In this document: positions 8,278 to 16,700 of the stretch, one piece after another | Numbering within the stretch: position 1 is the stretch's first letter | How the letters are laid out: every line of letters begins with the position of its first letter | Assembly: GCA_020403245.1 (NCBI GenBank) | Contig: JADBYA010000007.1 | Coordinates: 1 to 53,021 of the forward strand | DNA from: Flavobacterium sp. | Lineage (GTDB): Bacteria; Bacteroidota; Bacteroidia; Flavobacteriales; Flavobacteriaceae | Length of the DNA: 53,021 nucleotides | Direction of reading: 5' to 3' | Program-made: the position numbers and the translations under genes | The notes under the pieces: generated by a model | Databases searched by the model: none | What the model was told of the DNA's origin: nothing | What the model saw: only the letters and a program-made list of their open reading frames with translations

Positions 8278-8637
8278 ATTACCAATTATTGTTGTCCGAT
8301 AAAAAATTGAAAAGCTACTATTTATAAGCATTTCAAGTGATTTGCTTGTTTTTAGATACTCTTTTTAGAATTCGCTATTTGAAATTATTGTTGTCCGATA
8401 AATTTTAATCAATAATGAAAATGTCGCTCCGATGGAGCTATATTTTCAATAATAATTCAATTTCTACAAACATATCGCTCCTAAAGGAGCTATTTTAGTC
8501 CCATCGGGACTTTATGTTTGTAGAAAAAATGTTATTCAAAAAAACGAGCTCCAGCGGAGCGACATGTTAAAATTCATAATAAACATTGTGTTAAAAATTT
8601 ATTTATTCTTTTTTATCGGACACAAATGATTACCAAT
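8278..8637. mobile_element. MITE-like non-autonomous element with TIRs and 9-bp target duplication
   Basis: ATTACCAAT occurs directly at 8278-8286 and 8629-8637, flanking a 342-bp body (8287-8628). The ends of the body are 20-bp imperfect inverted repeats: 8287-8306 matches the complement of 8609-8628 at 17 of 20 positions and contains TGTCCGATAAAAAA. A third copy of the left end lies inside: 19 bases at 8285-8303 recur exactly at 8384-8402. The body encodes nothing. It holds nested palindromes: ATGTCGCTCCGATGGAGCT (8421-8439) mirrors 8547-8565 with one mismatch; TTTCTACAAACATA (8461-8474) mirrors 8513-8526; inner hairpins are GCTCCT/AGGAGC and GTCCC/GGGAC. The mobilising transposase is not in the window. 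Confidence 0.75.
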
Positions 8638-8670
8638 GTTAAAATCAATAAAACAGCCACTATATTTCTC

Positions 8671-8678
8671 TATATTTG
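8671..8678 (+). promoter_or_regulatory. Promoter -7 box TATATTTG
   Basis: Exact TAnnTTTG match, 18 bases before the ATG at 8697. It overlaps the upstream TTG start candidate at 8676, which argues for the ATG start. Confidence 0.55.
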
Positions 8679-8696
8679 TTAAAATGGTTCAACCAA

Positions 8697-10535
8697 ATGA
8701 ATAAAAAGTTACTCTTCGGATTGCTATTGTTTTTTCTTGCTTGCATAACTTCCAAGGCGCAAGAAAAAAACAGCGGTAACGATTCGATTAAAGTCTATAA
8801 AAAGATTGAAAATTATTCCAAAAAAAATAAATTTAACCAAGCTATTTATAAACTTCTATTTAAATCGAATCGCAAATCAAGCGCAAGTTCATTAGATAAA
8901 AGAAATGCTTATTTTATTAAAAAATCATTTGATAGATACGAAGGGAAAATCATAAGAAACATTAACATCGTAACGCTCGACCCTTTTGGCTATGCCGTTG
9001 ATAATTATAAAGACCCACCCGAAAAAAGCATTGAAAAACTTGGAAACAAGTTGCACCTCAAAACCAAAAATTGGACGATTAGAAACCTATTGCTTTTCAA
9101 AAAAAATGAAGTTTTAGATTCTCTTATAGTAAAGGAATCGGAACGTTTAATAAGAAAGCAACGCTATATTAGAAGTGTTGTTATTAAACCCGTTGAAATT
9201 CCAAATTGCAAAGACTCTGTTGATATTTCGGTCCGCATATTAGACTCTTGGAGTTTAGTTCCTGATTTTGCCATTACAAGTTCGCAAGCTAGCTATGGTA
9301 TAACAGAAAAAAACTTTCTAGGTTTAGGGCATGAATTTGAAAATGATTTTAAAAACCGTTTTGACAACGGACAAAATGCCTATTATGGAAGATATTCTAT
9401 CCCAAATTTTAAAAATACTTACATCAATTCCACATTTATTTATGAAAATTCGTTGGATAATTATACTACAAAAAGTGCTCGTGTTGATCGAACTTTTTTC
9501 TCTCCATTAACACGATTGGCTGGTGGTGTCTATTTTGAAAATAAATTTTATAGGGATTCACTACCGGATAACAATAGTGTTTTTGAAGATCAGATTTTCA
9601 AACTAGAAACTCAAGAATATTGGTTCGGACATTCATTTCAAATCTTTAAAGGAAAAAATATTGATTTTAGAACGACAAATCTAGTAACAACAGTTGGTTA
9701 CAAAAATGTCAATTATCTTGAAAGACCATCAGAAGAATATGATCCATACCACTTTTATGCCCCCGAAAAATTATACTTAACAAGCATTGGCATTAATACT
9801 CAAAAATTTTTTCAAGAAAAATATTTATTCAATTTTGGAATTATTGAAGATGTTCCTTATGGACAAGTTTACTCAATTACAGCCGGATTTCAGGATAAAA
9901 ACAATACAAAACGAGCTTATTTTGGTGGACGATTTGCCTATGGTTATTATTTTTCGTTTGGTTATTTGAGTTTGAATACTGAATTGGGAAGTTTTTATTC
10001 TAATGGCAACAGTGAGGAAAGCACTTTTAGATTTGAGCTTGTCTATTTCTCAAAATTAATAAACCTTGGGAGTTGGAAAGTAAGACAATTTATCAAACCA
10101 ATAGTAGTTCTTGGAAATAATAGAGTTCCAATTGTAAATGACCGCATTATGATTACGGATGAAAATGGAATTTCTGGGTTAAATAATCCTATGATAAATG
10201 GCACTAAAAAAATTACAACTTCATTTCAAACACAAACTTATGTACCTGGAAATTGGCACGGATTTCACTTTAGCCCTTATTATAATATGACATTTGGATT
10301 GTTAGGCGATGAAACAAATACTTTATTTACTAGTAAATTATATTCGAAATTTAGTTTGGGTGTTTTGATTAACAATGATTATTTAGTCTTTGATAATTTC
10401 CAAATTTCCATATCCTATTATCCTTCTATTCCTTTTGAAGGATCAAATATCTTTAGGAGCAATTCTTTGAAAAACAGCGATTTATCATTACCCGCTTTCC
10501 AAATTGGACAACCAATCATTGTTCCCTATAAATGA
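8697..10535 (+). CDS. Outer-membrane beta-barrel protein with POTRA-like N-terminus (BamA/TamA-like)
   Basis: 612 residues from ATG 8697. Residues 1-20 form a signal peptide ending in TSKA before Gln. After a basic linker comes a POTRA-like region of about 140 residues (YEGKIIRNINIVTLDPFGY, later KKNEVLDSLIVKESERLIRKQRYIRSVVIKP), which is the typical pattern of alternating strand-helix POTRA repeats. From about residue 200 onward the sequence is alternating aromatic and polar strands (YGRYSIPNFKNTYINSTFIY, then YFGGRFAYGYYFSFGY) as in a 16-strand Omp85-type barrel. It is not canonical BamA, which has five POTRA domains and about 850 residues. A role in outer-membrane assembly or transport is a family inference; the ligand is unknown. 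Confidence 0.7.
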   Translation: MNKKLLFGLLLFFLACITSKAQEKNSGNDSIKVYKKIENYSKKNKFNQAIYKLLFKSNRKSSASSLDKRNAYFIKKSFDRYEGKIIRNINIVTLDPFGYAVDNYKDPPEKSIEKLGNKLHLKTKNWTIRNLLLFKKNEVLDSLIVKESERLIRKQRYIRSVVIKPVEIPNCKDSVDISVRILDSWSLVPDFAITSSQASYGITEKNFLGLGHEFENDFKNRFDNGQNAYYGRYSIPNFKNTYINSTFIYENSLDNYTTKSARVDRTFFSPLTRLAGGVYFENKFYRDSLPDNNSVFEDQIFKLETQEYWFGHSFQIFKGKNIDFRTTNLVTTVGYKNVNYLERPSEEYDPYHFYAPEKLYLTSIGINTQKFFQEKYLFNFGIIEDVPYGQVYSITAGFQDKNNTKRAYFGGRFAYGYYFSFGYLSLNTELGSFYSNGNSEESTFRFELVYFSKLINLGSWKVRQFIKPIVVLGNNRVPIVNDRIMITDENGISGLNNPMINGTKKITTSFQTQTYVPGNWHGFHFSPYYNMTFGLLGDETNTLFTSKLYSKFSLGVLINNDYLVFDNFQISISYYPSIPFEGSNIFRSNSLKNSDLSLPAFQIGQPIIVPYK

Positions 10536-10625
10536 TATAACACTACTGTAATTGTAATTTTAATAATTTATGGTAACATAGTCACAGTTTATTCGTCCTA
10601 CTTTTAATCTCAAAAAAATAACCCT

Positions 10626-11522
10626 TTGGAAACAACTATTCTTTCAATAAAAAAACTCAACAAACGTTATGGCAAAATTCACGCTGTGAAAGACGTTTCC
10701 CTCGAAATTCATAAAGGCAATGTTTATGGAATTTTAGGGCCAAACGGAAGTGGAAAATCAACCACTTTAGGAATTGTGTTGAATGTGGTCAACAAAACTT
10801 CGGGCGAATACAGTTGGTTTAATGGTACTATGGAAACTCATGATGCTTTGAAAAAAGTGGGTGCCATTATTGAAAGACCTAATTTTTATCCTTATATGAC
10901 TGCTGTTGAAAACCTTCAATTGGTATGCAAAATTAAAGGAATAGACTATTCAAAAATTTCCGAAAAACTAGAAATAGTTGGATTGATTGATAGAAAAGAC
11001 AGCAAGTTCAAAACCTTTTCATTGGGTATGAAACAACGATTAGCCATTGCCTCTGCCCTGTTAAACGATCCCGAAATATTAATTCTTGACGAACCTACAA
11101 ACGGTTTGGACCCACAAGGAATTCATCAAATTCGAGATATAATTAAACTTATCGCTTCTCAAGGAACAACTATTCTCTTGGCTTCTCACCTGTTAGACGA
11201 AGTAGAGAAAGTGTGCAGTCACGTTTTGGTTTTGCGTTTTGGAGAAATTCTATATTCGGGAACTGTGGACGGAATGACCAATCAAGTGGGCTTTTTTGAA
11301 CTAAAAGCTGAGAACAATACTGCTCTAATCGAAACACTAAATAATCACCCTAATTTTGAAATAATTTCGGAAATGGAAGGAAAAGTGATTGTTCATTTTA
11401 ATAAAATTATTGATGCTGGAGAACTAAACAAGTATTTATTGGACAAAGGAATTATACTAAATCATTTAGTAAACAAAAAACAAAGTTTGGAAGAACAATT
11501 TTTAGCATTAACCAATAAATAA
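10626..11522 (+). CDS. ABC transporter ATP-binding protein (BcrA/CcmA-like exporter)
   Basis: 298 residues. Seen: Walker A GPNGSGKST (38-46), Q-loop region near 80, signature LGMKQ (133-137), Walker B ILILDEP (151-157) with E156, and switch His188 in ASHLLDE. The C-terminal 70 residues are the accessory domain found in DrrA/BcrA-type exporters. The start must be TTG at 10626 because a stop lies seven codons upstream and no ATG is available. The cognate ABC-2 permease is the intact gene at 12837; originally it followed 11 bases downstream, as the partial copy at 11533 shows. The substrate is unknown; antibiotic or lipid export is typical of the family. Confidence 0.9.
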   Translation: METTILSIKKLNKRYGKIHAVKDVSLEIHKGNVYGILGPNGSGKSTTLGIVLNVVNKTSGEYSWFNGTMETHDALKKVGAIIERPNFYPYMTAVENLQLVCKIKGIDYSKISEKLEIVGLIDRKDSKFKTFSLGMKQRLAIASALLNDPEILILDEPTNGLDPQGIHQIRDIIKLIASQGTTILLASHLLDEVEKVCSHVLVLRFGEILYSGTVDGMTNQVGFFELKAENNTALIETLNNHPNFEIISEMEGKVIVHFNKIIDAGELNKYLLDKGIILNHLVNKKQSLEEQFLALTNK

Positions 11523-11640
11523 TAGACACAAAATGAAAAGATTACTTGCCATAGAATTACAAAAAATCTGGAAAAACAGAGCTAGCAAAATACTCACCAT
11601 AAGTTACTTTGTCATACTTTCTTATATTGCTATAATAGCT
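11475..11640 (+). repeat. 166-bp direct repeat, copy 1 (ATPase 3' end plus permease 5' end)
   Basis: Identical to 12779-12944 at 163 of 166 positions, offset exactly 1304 bases. It spans the last 48 bases of the ATPase gene, the 10-base gap and the first 108 bases of the permease gene. Confidence 0.95.
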
Positions 11641-11670
11641 GTAATTGTTGTTCAGACAATCAAAAATTAA
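11533..11670 (+). pseudogene. Truncated 5' fragment of the ABC-2 permease gene
   Basis: It encodes 45 residues, MKRLLAIELQKIWKNRASKI and one partial TM helix, then stops. The first 36 codons duplicate the start of the intact permease at 12837; after 11640 the sequence diverges into unrelated AT-rich DNA. It is left over from the event that placed the CPBP gene here and is very unlikely to make a functional transporter. Confidence 0.9.
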
Positions 11671-11727
11671 ATTATTAGACAATTATTAGTTTTTTTATCA
11701 AACTTTTTTTAATACTAATTACTAAAT

Positions 11728-12609
11728 ATGAAATTAAATTTATTTTTTTTAGAAAATGCCATTTTAGGCAAAAATAGTTTGTGGCGTTTTGCATTAACAA
11801 TTTTAACTACAGTTGTGTTCTATTTTATAGGCGTTTTTATAACTGGTTTGGTTGGAATTTATTTAAATAATGGAACGCCACCTAAAGAAATGTCTTCATT
11901 TATCGTCAAGAATTCAAATGTTTTTATTAGTACTATAGCTACCAATTTAGAATTTATTTTTGGAATTATAGGACTTCTATTGGCAGTAAAACTTATTCAT
12001 AAAAGAAATCCAACTACACTAATTACAACATACTCTAAAATAAATTGGAAAACTATATTTTTCGGAGCAATTGTCTATTTTATAATTTATGCCATTGTTG
12101 AAATTGTTTACAGCTTTTATTCTGGAAATTCTTTTCAATTAGTATTACAAACTGATAAATTTTTCCCCTTACTATTTATTTCTCTTCTAATTGTGCCACT
12201 TCAAACCAGCTTTGAAGAACTTTTTCACAGAGGTTATTTATTACAAACATTGAATTATTATTTGGGATATCCTATTATTACATTATTTATTACATCTGTT
12301 CTTTTTGCTTCTTTACACTTTGAACAACCAAATTATTTAATATTTTACTTTATTAGTGGATTATTGCTTGGTATGATAGTCATTGTATCTAACAGTTTAG
12401 AATTGGCATTAGGTATTCATATAGCTCATAATTTATTTGGTCTTTTCATTGCGGATAACTCAACAGATATATCATTTTTTTATCATAAAGAAAATCCTGA
12501 AAACATACTTATTTGGTTAATTCCAGATATTATAATTTTTATTTTGGTACTATATAATTATGGTAACGGTAACTTAAAATTACTGTTTGTGAAATCAACT
12601 TTAAAATGA
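11728..12609 (+). CDS. CPBP (Abi/CAAX-type) intramembrane metalloprotease
   Basis: 293 residues, strongly hydrophobic with about eight TM helices. All three diagnostic motifs of the CPBP/Abi family are present: EExxxR at 163-168 (EELFHR), FxxxH at 193-197 (FASLH), and HxxxN at 231-235. In this family the Glu and His residues form the active site in the membrane. Known roles include CAAX prenyl processing in eukaryotes and bacteriocin self-immunity or regulation in bacteria. The gene is flanked by the 166-bp direct repeats and splits an ABC exporter operon, which suggests acquisition. A role linked to peptide export or immunity is speculation from that context. Confidence 0.88.
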   Translation: MKLNLFFLENAILGKNSLWRFALTILTTVVFYFIGVFITGLVGIYLNNGTPPKEMSSFIVKNSNVFISTIATNLEFIFGIIGLLLAVKLIHKRNPTTLITTYSKINWKTIFFGAIVYFIIYAIVEIVYSFYSGNSFQLVLQTDKFFPLLFISLLIVPLQTSFEELFHRGYLLQTLNYYLGYPIITLFITSVLFASLHFEQPNYLIFYFISGLLLGMIVIVSNSLELALGIHIAHNLFGLFIADNSTDISFFYHKENPENILIWLIPDIIIFILVLYNYGNGNLKLLFVKSTLK

Positions 12610-12778
12610 AATAAAATTTAAAAAAACAAAATAAATATAAATAATTAACAGCTAAACACCACTTGGCAACATGTCCGGTTTATGATTAATTTGAAGTTGA
12701 TTTTGTACTTTTAAAAATAGTCATTAAGCGAAAGTTGAGGTTTTCATAATCCGCCACATGGCCATGTAGTCACCTGTA

Positions 12779-12944
12779 AAAAAACAAAGTTTGGAAGAAC
12801 AATTTTTAGCATTAACCAATAAATAATAGACACAAAATGAAAAGATTACTCGCCATAGAATTACAAAAAATCTGGAAAAACAGAGCTAGCAAAATACTCA
12901 CCATAAGTTACTTTGTCATACTTTCTTTTATTGCTTTAATAGCT
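12779..12944 (+). repeat. 166-bp direct repeat, copy 2
   Basis: Second copy of 11475-11640 with three substitutions. It begins with 48 bases of ATPase 3' end that are not connected to any ATPase frame, then runs into the intact permease. Just before it, 12610-12778 is non-coding and contains the perfect palindrome ACATGGCCATGT (12756-12767). Confidence 0.95.
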
Positions 12945-13673
12945 TCGATTAAATTTGATATTGGTAACTTTAAATTGCATTTTGCCGAAATGGGGATTTT
13001 CAATTTCCCCTATATTTGGCATTTCAATACCTACATCGCATCAATACTAAAATTATTTCTTGCCATTGTTATTGTTTCAATGATGGCAAACGAATACAGT
13101 TATGGCACGCTAAAACAAAACCTCATCGATGGCATGAGTAAGAAAGAATTTATACTCTCCAAATTTTTGACCGTCATCCTTTTTGCCTTTACTTCTACAA
13201 TGTTTGTTTTTGTGATGTCATTAATATTGGGATATAGCTTTTCGTCTTATACCGAACTTGGGATAGTATTCTCCGATTTAGAATATTTGCTGGCCTATTT
13301 TGTAAAACTTGTTGGTTTTTTCTCTTTCTGTTTGTTTATAGGAATTCTAGTAAAACGCTCTGCATTTGCGCTAGGTTTTCTTTTTGTTTGGTTTTTAGTT
13401 GAAAAAATATCATATTTAACTTTAAAGTTTGATATATTAAATCGCGATCCGCGAGTAGATCAAGTTTATGCTTTCATGCCACTAGAATCAATGAGTAATC
13501 TTATCATTGAACCCTTTTCAAGATTATCCATTATTAAAAATATCCAAAGTGCTGTGGGAGATAAAGGGATTAAAGATTATGATGTTCATTTCGCATCAAT
13601 TTTAATTGTTTTAGTATGGACAATAGTATTTATTTTTCTATCGTATACCATAATCAAAAAACGAGATTTATAA
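12837..13673 (+). CDS. ABC-2 type transporter permease
   Basis: 278 residues with about six TM segments: an N-terminal amphipathic start MKRLLAIELQKIWKNRASKI, TM near 20-38, a motif region MANEYSYGTLKQNLIDGMSK (about 82-101) that is typical of ABC-2 permeases coupling to the ATPase, and further TMs up to a C-terminal KKRDL. It is the membrane partner of the ATPase at 10626, now 1.3 kb away because of the inserted CPBP segment. Whether it is still co-transcribed with the ATPase is not evident. Confidence 0.88.
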   Translation: MKRLLAIELQKIWKNRASKILTISYFVILSFIALIASIKFDIGNFKLHFAEMGIFNFPYIWHFNTYIASILKLFLAIVIVSMMANEYSYGTLKQNLIDGMSKKEFILSKFLTVILFAFTSTMFVFVMSLILGYSFSSYTELGIVFSDLEYLLAYFVKLVGFFSFCLFIGILVKRSAFALGFLFVWFLVEKISYLTLKFDILNRDPRVDQVYAFMPLESMSNLIIEPFSRLSIIKNIQSAVGDKGIKDYDVHFASILIVLVWTIVFIFLSYTIIKKRDL

Positions 13674-13755
13674 TCAATCATCCATCAATTCTTAAAGAAA
13701 ACATAAATAGATTAATTTCTCTTTATGTTTTCTTATTTTTTGCTAATTTTAGCGA

Positions 13756-16700
13756 ATGAAAAAGAGGTTATATTTTTTATTATTTACTGTCATCATCTCG
13801 ATAAATTGTTTTTCACAATTTAGTAAGACACATTATATTCCGCCATTGTCTGGTGCTTCAAGTGTAACCTCAGAAGACCAATATTTATATATATCTACGC
13901 CTAGCGTTACTCCAATAAATTTTAGAATTATTGAACTGGGCGGCAATACTATTCTTGGTACTGTTTCAAGAAACGTACCTTATGTTTATTATGTTGGCTT
14001 TGGTAACGACACTCAACTTCATGTTGATGCTGCAGGTGCCAATAATGTTTATAGTAACAAAGGATATATTGTTGAAGCAGATGATTTGGTTTATGTATCG
14101 GCACGCGTTACAGCTGGAACCGGAAATCAAGCAGGAGAATTGGTTTCCAAAGGATTGGCTTCGCTAGGAAATCGTTTCAGAATTGGAAGTTTTACCAACA
14201 CATTAGTAGCTAATTATATCGATATTCACACCACATTTATTTCTGTTCTTGCTACTGAAAATAATACTGTTGTGAATTTTAGTGATTTAAAAACTGGTGT
14301 TACCCCTATAAATAGTAGTACTGGAAATGCCCCATTCAGCATTACCTTAAACAGTGGTGAAAGTTATGTAATGGCAGTTCAAGGACCAACAAATGCCAAT
14401 AGAGATGGATTGATTGGTGCTTTAGTTACTTCAGACAAGCCCATTGCAGTCAACTGTGGATCATTTGGTGGAAGTAATGCAGTGGGAAATTTGGATTTGG
14501 GTTTTGACCAAATTGTTTCTGCCGAAAGAACAGGAACAGATTATATTTTTATCAAAAGTACTGGTGTTTCAGAAGTAGAAAAAGTACTAATTGTTGCCGA
14601 TGAAGACAATACCGAAATTTTTACCAATGGAGTTGCAACCGCAGTGGCAACGATTAACGCTGGTCAATATTATGAAATTCTTGGAAATTCGTTTAGTGCC
14701 AATGGAAATTTATTTGTTCAAACTTCCAAAAAAACCTTTGCATATCAGAGTGTAGGTGATAATGGTGCTGTTGACCAAAGAAATCAAGAAATGTTTTTTG
14801 TTCCTCCTTTAAGTTGTCAAACCCCAAGAGTTATTGATAATATACCCTTTATAGATTTTGTTGGCACAAGACAATTTATTGGAAGAGTAACTATTGTAAC
14901 CGAAACAGCAGCAACATTAAATTTTATTATTGATGGTGTCAATTATACTTTAGCCACTTTACCCTTTGGAATACAAGTAAATGGACCAACAAATGTTACG
15001 GGTAATGCCAACTATCAAACCTATGTTCTTACTGGTTTATCGGGCAATGTCTCGGTTTTTTCAACTGGAGAGATTTATTTAGCCGCATACGGTTCTAGTG
15101 GTGCAGCAACTTTTGGGGGTTTTTATTCTGGGTTTACCTTCAAACCAGAGATATCGTTTAATCAAGTCAACATTGCTCAGGCCAGTTGTATTCCCAATAC
15201 TGTTTTATCGGTAAATACACTCAGCCCATTTGATACATTTCAATGGTATTTTAACGATGTCATAATTCCTGGCGCTACAAATAGTTCTTATACTCCAAAC
15301 CTTCTTGGTCCAGGATATTACTATGTTTCGGCAACCATAGCGGGTTGTGGTAATCCTGTTGATTCAGATAAAATACCTGTAAGTACTTGTGCATTAAATA
15401 CCGATAATGACACTGTAAATGATAATGCAGACCTTGATAATGACAATGATGGCATTACCAATTGCACTGAATCTTTTGGTAATCAAAATTTTAATTTAAC
15501 CAACACTACTGCTGGCACAATAGCTATTGGCACTTATACTAATGCTTATACTGGTGCCGTGACTTTTTCGGGAACTGGAACTCCATCGGCTAATCCAATT
15601 GTTGGCGATACAACTGGTAATTTTGTTACCGAAGCAGCCCAAGGAAAACAAAACAAAATAAATTATACGCTATCCAATTTTACAAATCCCATTAGCTTAG
15701 TTCTAGAATATGCTTCTACCGCTTTGTCTTCCGATTTGTTTACATCATCTACCGAAATTAGAGTCACCTGTCCCATAAATAAAACCCTCACTATTTTAAA
15801 TCCAAATAATCAAATTCTTATTGATACCAATTATGATGGTATTTTTGAAAGTGGTGTAACACAATATTCTTCTTTTGAAATACGTTTTCGGTTGAACAGT
15901 AGTGTTTCTTTAGCCGCTGGAACAGGAACTTTTTCTATCCGAGGGAATTTGATAAATTCGATAACCATTACCAACATCAATCTAGTGGACACCAATACAA
16001 GTAAAGTTGCTTTACGTTTAATTGCCACTTGTGTTCCCAAAGATTCTGATAATGATGGCATTGCAGACCAAAATGATTATGATAGCGATAATGATTCGAT
16101 ACTCGATTTTGTAGAATCTCAAGGAACTAATGTAGTAGCACTTTCCAATGTCGATGCTAATAATAATGGAATTGACGATGCCTTTGGAAACGGAATAACA
16201 CCAGCCGATACTGATACAGATACCATTCCTAATTACCTCGATTTAGATTCCGATAACGATGGAATTCATGACTTAGACGAATCAGGAAGTAATGCCATTG
16301 ATGCTAATAATAATGGAATTGTTGATGGTGCCAATTTTGGTACCAATGGTTTGGCCAATGCTTTGGAAACAACTCCAGATAGCGGCGTTATAAACTATAC
16401 TTTAGCCAATACGGATGCCGATGGAATCTTTAACTATATTGAATTAGACAGCGATAATGATTTGTGCAACGATGTCATCGAAGCAGGATATTTGGACAGT
16501 AACGGTGATGGTCTTTTAGGCGGAACTGTTCCACCAGCGGTTAACCCAACTAACGGAATGGTAACCAGCGGAACGGGTTATGGAAATCCGAATATAAATT
16601 ATATTACCGCAGCACCCATTGTTATAAACAATCAGCCATCAAGTAATTCATTTTGCGAATTACAAACTGCCACTTTTACCGTAACTTCCAATGCAGTAAC

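Noticed and set aside
8401..8580. CRISPR-like array of GCTCC/GGAGC units
   Set aside because: Units are nested palindromes of different length without regular spacing or spacers, and no cas genes are present.
12610..12778. Possible small gene between the CPBP gene and repeat copy 2
   Set aside because: All frames are short or interrupted; only a palindrome ACATGGCCATGT stands out.
13931..14167. 78-codon plus-strand frame inside the giant adhesin gene
   Set aside because: It is a frame-shifted shadow of the long gene, whose own frame is unbroken and protein-like throughout.
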